Shown: positions 25,522 through 35,423, numbered from the stretch's first letter. The stretch: DNA of 64,000 bases from JAEUMY01 sp033764435 (GCA_033764435.1 JANRIX010000022.1:124001-188000), one strand, 5' to 3'. Translations and numbers: made by a program. Notes: generated by a model not told the origin, from the sequence alone.

Positions 25522-25537
25522 AAGGACGGAAGCCACC

Positions 25538-26533
25538 ATGACCTCCACTTCCCGCATCGGCGCCGCCATGGATTCAGGCGACTTCCGCAATCTGGAAGCG
25601 CTGAAGCGTGACCTGCGCACCGGCGATGCGGCAGCCACGCGCGACGCCACGAAGATCGCGGCCCAGAAATTCGAGGCCGAGTTTCTCAATCTCCTGATGA
25701 AGCAGATGCGCGCCGCGCTGCCGCAGGAAGATCCCCTGTCGAGCAACGCGATGAAGTCCTGGCAGTCGATGTCGGACCAGCGCCTGACCGAGGCGCTGTC
25801 GCAGAAGGGCATCGGCCTTGCGGCCATGATCGAGAGGCAGTTGAGCCAGGGCAAGACGAGCGGGATGGATGCGACGCAAACGACGAACAGTCCAATGGCC
25901 GCGCTGGGTGTGCCGGCCGTGAATGCCGCGCCGCCCGCGCAGGCGACCGATGCGACGACTGCCGTCACGCCGCTGCGCAGGTTGGCCGCCACGTCGCCCT
26001 CCGCCCTGGCCGCACCCGGCCTCGCCAACCGCGTGACCGGCGCCGCCGTGCGTCGCGAACTCGGCTCGCAGCGTGATTTCGTCGAGCGGGTGAACGCGGA
26101 GGCAAAGATTGCCGCCGAGAAGACCGGCATTCCCGCCGAGTACATGGTGGGCCAGGCCGCGCTCGAGTCGGGCTGGGGAAAGCGGGAAATCCGTGCAGCG
26201 GATGGGTCGCCCAGCTTCAATCTCTTCGGCATCAAGGCAGGCAAGAGCTGGACAGGCAAGACCATCGAAGTGACCACCACGGAATACGTCAATGGCGTGG
26301 CGCAGAAGGTGAAAGCGAAGTTTCGTGCGTATGCGTCCTACGCGGAGGGTTTTGCGGATTACGCGAAGCTCATCAGCACCAGCCCGCGCTATGCCGCCAG
26401 CCGTCACGCAGGTTCGGCCATCGAATTCGCCCGTGCGCTGCAGCAGGGTGGATATGCGACCGACCCGCTGTACGCGCAGAAGTTGGCAGGTACCATCGCC
26501 AGCACCGAGCGCATTGCGCGCACGCTGGTCTGA
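25538..26533 (+). CDS. flgJ: FlgJ, rod-assembly protein with muramidase domain
   Basis: 331 residues. N-terminal rod-binding domain (EAEFLNLLMKQMRAALP, DQRLTEALSQKGIGLA), linker, then a glucosaminidase-type (GH73) peptidoglycan hydrolase domain from about residue 175, with the catalytic-glutamate motif QAALESGWGKREI. It opens the cell wall for the rod. The ATG at 25538 is chosen over a TTG that lies within the palindrome. Confidence 0.95.
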   Translation: MTSTSRIGAAMDSGDFRNLEALKRDLRTGDAAATRDATKIAAQKFEAEFLNLLMKQMRAALPQEDPLSSNAMKSWQSMSDQRLTEALSQKGIGLAAMIERQLSQGKTSGMDATQTTNSPMAALGVPAVNAAPPAQATDATTAVTPLRRLAATSPSALAAPGLANRVTGAAVRRELGSQRDFVERVNAEAKIAAEKTGIPAEYMVGQAALESGWGKREIRAADGSPSFNLFGIKAGKSWTGKTIEVTTTEYVNGVAQKVKAKFRAYASYAEGFADYAKLISTSPRYAASRHAGSAIEFARALQQGGYATDPLYAQKLAGTIASTERIARTLV

Positions 26534-26567
26534 GGCGGGCAATGACCCATTCAAGAATTCAGGCCAT

Positions 26568-26575
26568 GCCGCCGA
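26568..26575 (+). promoter_or_regulatory. FliA-type -10 box before flgK
   Basis: Perfect GCCGATAA 26 bases before the flgK ATG. The best -35-like match (TCAAGAAT) is two bases too close, so it is supported mainly by the -10 and by the known sigma-28 control of flgKL in other bacteria. Confidence 0.5.
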
Positions 26576-26601
26576 TAAACCCGAAAGTCCGGAGATAACC
26601 C

Positions 26602-28494
26602 ATGGCTTCCGCCCTGTTCGGCATCGCCACCGGCGCGCTCAATGCGGCGCGCAGCGGCCTGCAAACCACGTCGCACAACATCAGCAACGCCAACACCGCA
26701 GGCTATAGCCGGCAGGGCATCGTGCAGTCCACGAACGCATCACTGTTCACTGGTGCCGGATTCATGGGGCAGGGCGTCAATGTGAGCACCGTTCAACGGC
26801 AGTACTCGGGCTTTCTTGAATCGCAGGTGCAGACGAGCCAGACGCGACTGTCCCGGTTCGAGACATGGCATGGGCAGATGGCGCAGATCGATGACCTTCT
26901 GGCCGATCCCACTGCCGGACTGACCCCGGCCATGAATGACTTCTTCGCCGGTGTGCAGACCCTGTCACAGCATCCCGCTGACACCGCCGCGCGCCAAAGC
27001 CTGGTGTCATCTGCCTCGGCGCTCGCCGCGCGCTTTCAGTCGCTTGACAACCGATTTTCCCGGATGCTGCAGGACAGCAATGGACGCATCGGGGCCAGCG
27101 TTGACGCAATCAACGGCTACACCTCGCAGATCGCCGAGCTGAATGACCGGATCCGCCTTGCCTCTTCCAACGATTTGCAGCCACCGAACGACCTGCTGGA
27201 TGAGCGTGATCGGCTGATCCGGGGCCTGAATGGCGAGATCGAGGCGTCTGCTGTCCCGCAATCCGATGGCAGCGTCAACATCTTCTTTGGCAACGGCCAG
27301 CCCGGCGTGGTGGGCAGCAAGGCGTTCACGCTCGCGGCAACCCGCGATCCGGCCAATCCGGAAACCACCACGGTCGGACTGCAGACTGCGGGTGGAGTCG
27401 TGCAATTCCGCGCCGCAGATGTTGGCGGCGGCAATCTCGCCGGCCTCATGGCGTTCCGCGATGTATCGCTCAATCAGGCAACCAACGCGCTCGGCCGAAT
27501 TGCCCTCGGCCTGGCGCAGACCTTCAACGATCAGCACGCGGCGGGCATGGATCTCACGGGGGCGCTGGGAGGCGCTTTTTTCAATGCGGCCCAGCCTCAG
27601 GTGCTGTCGTACAGCAGCAACACGGGCGGCGCCACGATGGCCGCCTCGATTGCGAGTCTCTCGGCGTTGACCGACAGCGACTACCGGGTCGCTTTCGACG
27701 GTACCAACTACCGCATCACGCGCATGTCGGACAACAGCGTTCAGACTTTCGCCACACTGCCACAGACGCTGGATGGCGTCACGTTCAGCATCGCGGGTGC
27801 GCCGGCGGCGGGCGACAGCTTTCTTGTGCAGCCGACGCGCAATGGCGCGCGCGAGTTCGGTGTGCTCATCAGCGACCTGAATCGCATCGCCGCAGCTTCT
27901 CCCGTGCGCTCCGCGAGCGCCAGGGCAAACATCGGCTCCGGTGTGATCGGCGCGCCAACGGTATCGCTTCCACCCGATTCCAACCTGACCCAGACGGTCA
28001 CGCTCACCTTCAACGCGGGTGGCACCTTCGATGTCACCGGCACTGGCACGGGCAACCCCACCGGCGTTGCGTTCACGGCAGGCGGCGCGATCAGCTACAA
28101 CGGCTGGACCGTGCGCATCGACGGCACGCCGCAGCCCGGCGACAGCTTCACGATCAGTCTGAACAGCGGCGGCAGCGGGGACAACGGCAATGCCCTGCAA
28201 CTGGGCAAAGTGCAGACTCTGAAGTCTCTCATGGGGGGCAGCGCCACTCTGGGCGATGGTTACGCCACGCTTGTGTCCGGTGTCGGCAACAAGACTCGCG
28301 AACTGGCGGCCGGTGCCGCGTCCCAGCTGATGCTGGTCGACAACGCCGTTGCGGCGCGGGAAAGCCTTTCAGGCGTGAACCTCGACGAGGAGGCCGCGAA
28401 TTTGTTGCGCTATCAGCAAGCGTACCAGGCTGCAGGTCGGGTCATCCAGATCGCCGACGAAATGTTCAGCACCATCTTGAGTATCGGAGCATGA
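26602..28494 (+). CDS. flgK: FlgK, hook-filament junction protein 1
   Basis: 630 residues. N-terminal LFGIATGALNAARSGLQTTS and SNANTAGYSRQ, C-terminal SGVNLDEEAANLLRYQQAYQ. The stop overlaps an ATG at 28491, but flgL more likely starts at 28497. Confidence 0.96.
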   Translation: MASALFGIATGALNAARSGLQTTSHNISNANTAGYSRQGIVQSTNASLFTGAGFMGQGVNVSTVQRQYSGFLESQVQTSQTRLSRFETWHGQMAQIDDLLADPTAGLTPAMNDFFAGVQTLSQHPADTAARQSLVSSASALAARFQSLDNRFSRMLQDSNGRIGASVDAINGYTSQIAELNDRIRLASSNDLQPPNDLLDERDRLIRGLNGEIEASAVPQSDGSVNIFFGNGQPGVVGSKAFTLAATRDPANPETTTVGLQTAGGVVQFRAADVGGGNLAGLMAFRDVSLNQATNALGRIALGLAQTFNDQHAAGMDLTGALGGAFFNAAQPQVLSYSSNTGGATMAASIASLSALTDSDYRVAFDGTNYRITRMSDNSVQTFATLPQTLDGVTFSIAGAPAAGDSFLVQPTRNGAREFGVLISDLNRIAAASPVRSASARANIGSGVIGAPTVSLPPDSNLTQTVTLTFNAGGTFDVTGTGTGNPTGVAFTAGGAISYNGWTVRIDGTPQPGDSFTISLNSGGSGDNGNALQLGKVQTLKSLMGGSATLGDGYATLVSGVGNKTRELAAGAASQLMLVDNAVAARESLSGVNLDEEAANLLRYQQAYQAAGRVIQIADEMFSTILSIGA

Positions 28495-28496
28495 TC

Positions 28497-29708
28497 ATGC
28501 GTATCAGCACGGCACTCATGTATCAGACTGGCAGCACTGCCATTTCCCGTCAGCAGTCGGAACTCTCGCGTACGCAGCAGCAGATATCCACCGGCCGACG
28601 CATGCTCGCCCCGTCCGACGATCCGGTCGCCGCCTCCGAGGCCTTGCGGGTTGAGCAGGGCCGGGCACTCACCAGTCAGTACCTGTCTGCACAGGGTGCG
28701 GCGCGCGACCGACTTTCCATTCTCGAAGTGAGGTTGGGTGACGCTGGGGACATGTACCAGTCGCTGCGCCAGCTCACGGTGCAGGCGGGCAATGCTGCAC
28801 TCTCCAATGCGGATCGCGCCAGCCTTGCCCGGGAGGTTCGCGGCTTGCAGAACCAGCTATTGGCCATCGCCAACAGCAGCGACGGGCAGGGCGGGTATCT
28901 CTTCAGCGGCTTCAATGTCGACACCCAGCCCTTCGACCGCACGCCTGCCGGCATCACCTACAACGGCGATCAGGGCCAGCGTCTGCTCGAGGTTGCTGCC
29001 GGACGGCAGATCGCAGTCACGGCCAATGGCGCACAGGTGTTCGACCGGGTGCGTGACGGCAATGGAGTGTTCGCCACCCGGGCTGGGGCGGTCAACACTG
29101 GGACCGCTGTGGTCAGTGCGGGCAGCGTCACCGATGCATCCCTGATCACCCGCCACGACTATCAGATCAATTTCTCCGTTGTCGCCGGTGTCACCACCTA
29201 CGACGTGCTCGACCTCACCGCGGGCACGACGCTGTCGACGGGCAACGCCTATGCGGCCGGAGACGCCATCGCGTTCGACGGTCTCTCATTCAAGGTCGAC
29301 GGTGCGCCCGCGAACGGGGACAGCCTTTCCGTGCGGCCCAGCCAGAACTCATCGGTGTTCGACATGGTTGATGCGTTGGCCCGCGCGCTGGAGACCCCGG
29401 TCATCACCTCAGCGGACAAGGCCGAGCTGCAGAATTCCCTTGGCCAGGCGATGACGCATCTGGATCGGGCCATCGACACTGCGCTGGATGTTCGCACGGG
29501 CGTGGGCGCCGCACTGCGAGAGCTGGATGGCCTCGGCGACATGGCCTCAGCCGACGCGTTGCAGGCCGATGCCCGCCTCGGCGAGCTGCGCGATCTCGAT
29601 CTGGCTGAAGCCATCAGCCGGCTCTCCCTGCAAAGCACGGCGCTCGAGGCCGCGCAGCAGGCCTATCTTCGAACCACAGGGCTCACGCTGTTCAACTTTC
29701 TGAACTAG
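28497..29708 (+). CDS. flgL: FlgL, hook-filament junction protein 3
   Basis: 403 residues. N-terminal MRISTALMYQTGSTAISRQQ is the family start; GGAG lies 7 bases before this ATG, whereas the overlapping ATG at 28491 is too close to it. C-terminal flagellin-like helix (LQSTALEAAQQAYLRTTGLT). It joins hook to filament and closes the flg series. Confidence 0.95.
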   Translation: MRISTALMYQTGSTAISRQQSELSRTQQQISTGRRMLAPSDDPVAASEALRVEQGRALTSQYLSAQGAARDRLSILEVRLGDAGDMYQSLRQLTVQAGNAALSNADRASLAREVRGLQNQLLAIANSSDGQGGYLFSGFNVDTQPFDRTPAGITYNGDQGQRLLEVAAGRQIAVTANGAQVFDRVRDGNGVFATRAGAVNTGTAVVSAGSVTDASLITRHDYQINFSVVAGVTTYDVLDLTAGTTLSTGNAYAAGDAIAFDGLSFKVDGAPANGDSLSVRPSQNSSVFDMVDALARALETPVITSADKAELQNSLGQAMTHLDRAIDTALDVRTGVGAALRELDGLGDMASADALQADARLGELRDLDLAEAISRLSLQSTALEAAQQAYLRTTGLTLFNFLN

Positions 29709-29806
29709 CGGCGTCTTCCGTCGCGCCGGACCGCAACCACAATTCCGCGCCTGTCTGAGCCACGAGTCTGAGTCGAGATTGGTGATCTGGATACTCACGG
29801 CGCAAA

Positions 29807-32800
29807 TCACCCCCCGTGTGCATCCACTTTTCCTGCCAGTCTTTCGAATGCCTGGCAATACTCGTCAATAGCGGTTGCCTTGAAGATGAGTTCACGCACA
29901 CCCGCATCGCGGGCCTGCGCCTGCAGACGCTCGTCGACGAACCCGGTTGTCACCGCAATGGGCAGGTCCGGGCGCATCGCGCGAACCTGGCGGGCCACGT
30001 CCAGACCCGACATGCCTGGCATGTTGTAGTCGGAGACGAAGACGTCCAGGTGATCACTGCCACCTGCGATTAACGCAAGCGCGGCGGCCGAGTCGGTGAA
30101 TCCACTTACCTTGAAGCCTCGTCGGCCCATCAGTCGTTCGACCAGCATGACAAGTGCCGCGTCATCATCAAGATACAACATGTGAAAGGCCCGTCGCGGC
30201 ATCGCGGCTGGCTGGCCGGCGACGGGTATCGGCTGCTGCAGTGGCGCGGGGAGCGAGGGCTCCAGATTGGACTCGACGGGAAGATAGACCGCGAAAGTGG
30301 CGCCTTGGCCGGGCGCGCTTTCAGTGACGATGATCCCCTTGTGTGCCTCCACGATGCCATGCACGACTGCCAGGCCCAGACCGGTACCCTGGTCCACCGG
30401 TTTGGTGGTGAAGAACGGCTCGAAGATTCGTGCCAGCGTTGCCTGATCCATCCCCGGACCGTTGTCCCTTACCGTGAGTCGGACTGCGGATGAACCATTG
30501 CGCCGGATGAAAGCCCCCAACGCCGGGTGCGCCTCCTGCAACTCGGCACTCACCTGCACGGTATCGAGTGAAATCTCGATTCGCCCCGGCCGGTCTCCGA
30601 TGGCCTGCATCGCGTTCGTGCAGAGGTTGATGATCACCTGGGCCATCTGCGTGTTGTCGGCAAGCACCGTGGGCGTGGCGCGGTCAATGCTGACCACGAG
30701 CTTGTGCCGGGCCGGCAAGGTTGCGCGAAGCAGGCGCACGGACTCCTCGACAACCAGAGCGAGGGCAATGGGGATGCGCTGGGTCGGCTGGCGACGGCTG
30801 AAGGAAAGGATCTGCCTCACCACTTCCGTGGCGCGGCTGGCTGCGCGCCGGATTTCCTCCAGGCTCTCCGCGACCCGACTGTCTTGTCCGGCATCCTGAA
30901 GTGCGAGTTCGACGTTACCCAGAATGATTGCCAGGATGTTGTTGAAGTCATGGGCGATCCCGCCAGCCAGCGTCCCGATGGCCTGCATCTTTTGTGACTC
31001 GCGGAGTTCCGCTTCGAGATCGTTGCGCGCCGCCTCCGCCTGCTTCCGCGCTGTGACGTCATGGACGACTGTGCAGACTGCAGGCGCGCCCGCGTAGCTG
31101 ATCGCGGTGCCCTGTGCTTCCGCATGGATCTCCCGGCCATCCAGGCTCATGCCCCGCATTTCCATGAGCGGAAACAGTCGCTCCTCCATGGCGATGGACC
31201 GCATCCTGGACTCGACGACCAGCCGATCGCTGACGTGGATATAGTCGAGCAGGGGACGGGCCATTGCCTCTTCCATAGATTGCGCGCCCACCAGTTTCAC
31301 GAATGCCGGATTGGCGTACAGCAACCTTCCCTGGCGGTGAACCACCACCGGTGCGGGAGACCATTCGACCAAAGCCCTGTAGCGCTCTTCACTTTCGCGA
31401 AGCGCTCGCTCGGCGAACTTGCGGTCACTGATGTCCCGTAGCGTCGAACAGACGGCGGAGTATCCGTCGAAGGTGATGGCGATGCCAACCGACTCCGCTT
31501 CGAAGGCACTGCCATCCGGTCGCACTGCACGGAACTCGGTGCGCGGAGAGGGCTCGCCAGTGGCTTCGACAGCCAGCGTGCGAGCGATTGCGGATTCCCT
31601 GTCGGCCGGATGAACAAACTCGCCGACACTCCGCCCCAGCGCCACCTGGGCGGATGCAAGTCGGAACATCCGGATTGCCGCCGGGTTGGCGTAGAGAATC
31701 CGGCCGTGGGCGTTGACCACGATGCCGTCCTGCGAACTTTCGATCAGCGTGCGGAAGCGTGCCTCGCTTTCCTCCAGCGCAGCCGCTGTTTTCCGCTGCT
31801 CAGTGAGGTCCGTAACCACCGAAATGGCGCCAGCGAATTCACCATTCTTCCAGCGCGGAACCGCGTTGATGCTGACGGTGACGCGGCTCCCGTCCTTGTG
31901 CAACAGTCTGGCTTCGTAAGTCGTGGAGTGACCCGCCCGGCGCAGCGCGCGTTGCACCATCTGGGCGGCGCGGTCCTCGTCGGAGGAAATGTCGACCGTA
32001 TAGCGCCCGATGAGATCATTCGGGGCAACTCCGAGCATCTTGGCGAACGCATCGTTTACGAACTCAAAGCATCCGATTGAATTCGTCACCGTGATGCCCT
32101 GGCCCATTCGACGCGCGATCTGTGACGTGAAGTCATGGTCGCGAAAAATCGTGTCCTGAATTTGGGCTTGCTGCCGATGATCGCGGATGATGAGGGTATC
32201 GCCGCAGAAGACATCGGGCGCGAATCGTCCCCAGCTGATGATCTTCACTGGAATGACGGCGTCGTCGGGTCCCATCAACGCAGTTTCGTACTGGGACAGT
32301 TCACCTTTTCGTCGCTGTGCGCCCGCCGCTGCTTCCACTTCCTGTTCACCAGCATGGGTAATGGCTGCCAGGCGTTTGCCCAGCACGGAACTGGCCCGCA
32401 ACCCGAGCGTGCCTTCGCATGCAGCGTTCATATCGGAGATGCAGCCTTCCGCGTCGGTGATGATGACACCGGCCGGGAGCTCACAGGCAGTTGAGGGGCC
32501 AGCCTCCGACCCTGAACCGCTCTCAAGCCAGCGGCGCACGGCCACGGAAATCTGGGCGCAGAGGTCTCCCGCGCCGACAGGAAACTTGGTCGTGTGCCAA
32601 GCTTCAGCTTCAGCAGGCAATGGAGCGCTCACGCTGACGGATTGGAGCAGCACGACGGGCGCGGCTGGCAGACCCGGCAACGCCTGGACAATTCGCTTGA
32701 TCCAGCCCGGGTCCTCACGCTCAATGTGGATGACGATCACCGGAACAATGCGAGCGTCGGTGACGGCCTCCAGGTCCGAGGGCTCGTTGCTTGCGTCCCA

Positions 32801-32902
32801 CACCTCGAAGCCCGCCGCAGGAAACAAGGGCCGAATCAGCTCCATCGTTCCCGGCTCCTGGGTGAGGAGCAGGACTTGAGGGCGTGTCGGCGGATCTTGC
32901 AT
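29807..32902 (-). CDS. Hybrid histidine kinase with four PAS domains
   Basis: 1031 residues from the ATG at 32902, after GAGG; an upstream start at 32992 adds 30 unconvincing residues. The order is a receiver-like N-terminal module (about 8-130) whose phospho-Asp position reads VIVIHIE; four PAS domains (about 150-625); HisKA with H651 (GGIAHDFNNILAIILGN); HATPase (RDNGPGMD, GTGLGLAVVHGIV); and an intact C-terminal receiver (VFVSDYNMPGMSG). No membrane segment, so it is cytoplasmic. It lies downstream of the NarL-type regulator on the same strand, across a 251-base gap (32903-33153) in which I see only weak inverted repeats. Confidence 0.9.
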   Translation of the reverse strand: MQDPPTRPQVLLLTQEPGTMELIRPLFPAAGFEVWDASNEPSDLEAVTDARIVPVIVIHIEREDPGWIKRIVQALPGLPAAPVVLLQSVSVSAPLPAEAEAWHTTKFPVGAGDLCAQISVAVRRWLESGSGSEAGPSTACELPAGVIITDAEGCISDMNAACEGTLGLRASSVLGKRLAAITHAGEQEVEAAAGAQRRKGELSQYETALMGPDDAVIPVKIISWGRFAPDVFCGDTLIIRDHRQQAQIQDTIFRDHDFTSQIARRMGQGITVTNSIGCFEFVNDAFAKMLGVAPNDLIGRYTVDISSDEDRAAQMVQRALRRAGHSTTYEARLLHKDGSRVTVSINAVPRWKNGEFAGAISVVTDLTEQRKTAAALEESEARFRTLIESSQDGIVVNAHGRILYANPAAIRMFRLASAQVALGRSVGEFVHPADRESAIARTLAVEATGEPSPRTEFRAVRPDGSAFEAESVGIAITFDGYSAVCSTLRDISDRKFAERALRESEERYRALVEWSPAPVVVHRQGRLLYANPAFVKLVGAQSMEEAMARPLLDYIHVSDRLVVESRMRSIAMEERLFPLMEMRGMSLDGREIHAEAQGTAISYAGAPAVCTVVHDVTARKQAEAARNDLEAELRESQKMQAIGTLAGGIAHDFNNILAIILGNVELALQDAGQDSRVAESLEEIRRAASRATEVVRQILSFSRRQPTQRIPIALALVVEESVRLLRATLPARHKLVVSIDRATPTVLADNTQMAQVIINLCTNAMQAIGDRPGRIEISLDTVQVSAELQEAHPALGAFIRRNGSSAVRLTVRDNGPGMDQATLARIFEPFFTTKPVDQGTGLGLAVVHGIVEAHKGIIVTESAPGQGATFAVYLPVESNLEPSLPAPLQQPIPVAGQPAAMPRRAFHMLYLDDDAALVMLVERLMGRRGFKVSGFTDSAAALALIAGGSDHLDVFVSDYNMPGMSGLDVARQVRAMRPDLPIAVTTGFVDERLQAQARDAGVRELIFKATAIDEYCQAFERLAGKVDAHGG

Positions 32903-33153
32903 CAGGACCTCGCAGTCAGGGCGATCGGGTGCAGCCCTGTTTCGGCAGGGATGTCTTCCAGGCAATCCGGGAGCAGACGTGCTGTTGCCCAACCACGCTG
33001 GGCGGCGTTTTCTTGTTGTGCATCAATTATTGTTTGGCCGCGAGAAACGCAATTGCGGCCGCGTGTCACCAAACTATCAGAACTGAGGGCGGAAGTAACC
33101 TACCAAGCATGGTGGGTTGCCAGGATGGCACGTTCCGGGTGACGTGCCGTTAG

Positions 33154-33789
33154 CTACTCCACGAGGCCGTGCTTTAGTGCGTAGTGAGTCAGTTCTGCGT
33201 TGTTCTTCAGATTCATCTTTTCCAGCAGGCGTGAGCGGTACACGCTCACAGTCTTGGGGCTTAGAGCGAGCGCCTCGGCGATGTCGGACAGTTTCTTGCC
33301 TGACGCGATGAGACGCAGGGTTTCGTACTCGCGATCCGAAAGCGTCTGGTGCGGTGCCAGGTCTTCGGGTGCGGTGAGTCGCTCTGCAAGTGTCGCGGCC
33401 AGCTCCGGCGTGATGTACTTTTTGCCCTTGGCAAGCACGCGGATGGCGTCGACCAGCTTCTCAGGTGCGCTGTCCTTGGTGACATACCCAGACGCGCCCG
33501 CTTTCAGTGCGCGCATTGCGTACTGGTCTTCGGGATACATGGAAAGAATGAGGACGGGCAGCTTGGGCAGGCGCTCGTGCACGATCTTCAGTACTTCGAT
33601 CCCGTTCTTGCCCGGCATGGAAATGTCGAGGACAAGCACATCGCATTCCGCCTTACGCATCAGAGCAGTCAGCTCGCCATAGTCGGACGCTTCTCCGATC
33701 ACCTCGATGTCACCCGAGTCGGCGATGATCTGGCGCAGTCCGCGGCGCACTACGGCATGGTCGTCCGCCAGCATCACTTTGATGGTCAT
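33154..33789 (-). CDS. NarL/FixJ-type response regulator
   Basis: 211 residues. Receiver domain with D9-D10 and phospho-acceptor D55 (VLDISMPGKNG), then a LuxR-type helix-turn-helix (TLSDREYETLRLIASGKKLS, LALSPKTVSVYRSRLLEKM). It overlaps the stop of the kinase upstream (ATGA at 33786-33789) and is clearly its partner. Target genes are unknown. Confidence 0.95.
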   Translation of the reverse strand: MTIKVMLADDHAVVRRGLRQIIADSGDIEVIGEASDYGELTALMRKAECDVLVLDISMPGKNGIEVLKIVHERLPKLPVLILSMYPEDQYAMRALKAGASGYVTKDSAPEKLVDAIRVLAKGKKYITPELAATLAERLTAPEDLAPHQTLSDREYETLRLIASGKKLSDIAEALALSPKTVSVYRSRLLEKMNLKNNAELTHYALKHGLVE

Positions 33790-35285
33790 GAATTCCCCTT
33801 GCCAGAATCGGGTTTGCGTGGAATTGACAGCATGACGGTGGTGCCCTGGCCGGGTGAGCTATTCACCTCGATCCAGCCCCCTAGCTGGGTGATGCGCTCT
33901 CGCATGCCGCGTAAACCAAAGGACTCGGGCTTGCTGATGTCCTGCTCCTGCAGGCCCTGGCCGTCATCACGAACTTCCAGTGTCACGTTGCTGTCATTGG
34001 AAAATAACTGGACGTCAACGCTGCGGGCGTCCGCATGCTTGGATACATTGGTCAGGGCTTCCTGAAACACCCGAAACACGCCTGTGGCCGATCCGGGATC
34101 GAGCTTGAGATTGTCTGCGTTGCTGTTGAATTTGCAGGAGATGCCGGAGCGTTGTTGAAACTCGCGCACCTGCCACTCGAGCGCGGCGGGCAGGCCCTGG
34201 TCAAGGATGGCCGGACGCAGGGCCTTGGCGATTCGCTTGGTGGAGCCCACGACCTGCTCCAGCAAGTCACCAAGGTCGGCCAGCTTCTGCTGCGCCCCGG
34301 GATCACTGGCCAGATGTTTCTTCAGCCACACCACATCGGTCTTGATGCCAGTGAGCAGCCCTCCGATGTCGTCATGAATCTCCCGTGCAATTGCAGCGCG
34401 CTCGTTTTCCTTCTCTGCTTCTTGGTGCGCGACCAACTCGGAGGTCTGTCGGCGAAGCGCTGCCGCCGCCTCCAATGCCTCCTTTTCCGGCGAGATATCG
34501 GTGAGCATACCGTCCCAAGCGGACGATCCTGCATCTCGTGTGGCGGCCAGAAGCAGCCAAGTTACGCCATTGGTGCCAATGGTGCGGCCCTCCCAGCGCA
34601 GGCTGCGTCCCGATGAGCGATTCGCGGCAGACACCGTAGCGCGCAAATTCTGCACAGTCTCGGGTGAGAACAGAGCGAGCAGGTCGTCAATGCGATGAAT
34701 CGCCCGAGGGCTGCTGTCGGTGTGCAGAACGAAGCAGCCACCGCTGCTGTACGCGAGGCCCAGCCGCTCGGTTGCGCTATCCCAGGTCAGTCGCAGCAGC
34801 ACGCCCGGCATGTTCGCGGTGACCGACGCCAGACGGCGGTTGGCCGTCTCCATGGCTTCCTCGGCCTGGCGACGGATCTGGCGCTCGCGGGAATTGCGCA
34901 GACCGCGTTCTATCGCAGGAATGAGACGGCCCGGTCGGTGTTTCATCACATAGTCGTCGGCGCCGTTCTGCATCGCTTGCACCGCGGCGTCTTCGCCGAT
35001 GGCGCCTGACATGATGATGAACGGCGTGCCCGGTGACTGCTGCTTGACCAGTGCCAGCGCTTCGGCAGAACTGAAGCGTGGCAGGTTGTGGTCTGAGATC
35101 ACCACATGCCAGGCTGCATCGCGCAACGCGGTGCGCAGTTCGCCCTCGGTCTCGACGCGGACGGCGATCGTTGCGAAAGGGGCCTTGCGCAATTGCAGAA
35201 GGAGCAATTGGTAGTCGTCTTCGGAATCCTCGACTACGAGGATTCGAACCGGATCAGGCAGCACCGAGGTCATCGCTGAAGTCAT
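33786..35285 (-). CDS. REC-PAS-HisKA_3 sensor histidine kinase
   Basis: 499 residues from the ATG at 35285; 35318 and 35273 are alternatives. A receiver domain (VEDSEDD, ISDHNLPRF) is followed by a divergent PAS domain, a coiled stretch, the HisKA_3 dimerisation domain with H304 (REIHDDIGGLLTGIK) and an HATPase (FQEALTNVSKHA, RDDGQGL, GLRGMRERI). It is soluble. Its receiver means it is itself controlled by another kinase. It is translationally coupled to the NarL-type regulator and divergent from the receptor at 35471. Confidence 0.93.
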   Translation of the reverse strand: MTSAMTSVLPDPVRILVVEDSEDDYQLLLLQLRKAPFATIAVRVETEGELRTALRDAAWHVVISDHNLPRFSSAEALALVKQQSPGTPFIIMSGAIGEDAAVQAMQNGADDYVMKHRPGRLIPAIERGLRNSRERQIRRQAEEAMETANRRLASVTANMPGVLLRLTWDSATERLGLAYSSGGCFVLHTDSSPRAIHRIDDLLALFSPETVQNLRATVSAANRSSGRSLRWEGRTIGTNGVTWLLLAATRDAGSSAWDGMLTDISPEKEALEAAAALRRQTSELVAHQEAEKENERAAIAREIHDDIGGLLTGIKTDVVWLKKHLASDPGAQQKLADLGDLLEQVVGSTKRIAKALRPAILDQGLPAALEWQVREFQQRSGISCKFNSNADNLKLDPGSATGVFRVFQEALTNVSKHADARSVDVQLFSNDSNVTLEVRDDGQGLQEQDISKPESFGLRGMRERITQLGGWIEVNSSPGQGTTVMLSIPRKPDSGKGNS

Positions 35286-35343
35286 CCGCCAGATTACCGG
35301 CCGCCGGACGGCACACACAGGCGCCGCGCGCTGTCATTGGCTG

Positions 35344-35361
35344 TTGGCGACGAGTCGCCAA
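35344..35361. repeat. Palindrome in the divergent kinase-receptor gap
   Basis: Eight-base arms TTGGCGAC and GTCGCCAA separated by GA. A typical operator shape, possibly for the NarL-type regulator encoded next door. Confidence 0.5.
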
Positions 35362-35372
35362 AGGTGGAAAGC

Positions 35373-35388
35373 ACCAAATTGATTTGGT
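35373..35388. repeat. Second inverted repeat in the divergent gap
   Basis: ACCAAA and TTTGGT around TTGA, just upstream of the FliA-type promoter at 35397-35423. Confidence 0.45.
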
Positions 35389-35396
35389 TTTCACCC

Positions 35397-35423
35397 TCAC
35401 CTTCGGGCTTTCCGTGCCGATAA
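35397..35423 (+). promoter_or_regulatory. FliA-type promoter for the receptor-cheY-cheA operon
   Basis: Perfect -10 GCCGATAA at 35416-35423. With the standard 11-base spacer the -35 is TCACCTTC, a weak match. The receptor ATG follows 47 bases after the -10. Confidence 0.6.

Noticed and set aside
33096..33117. Inverted repeat after the NarL-type regulator as a terminator
   Set aside because: On the transcribed (reverse) strand the stem has an A-C mismatch, and there is no T-run.
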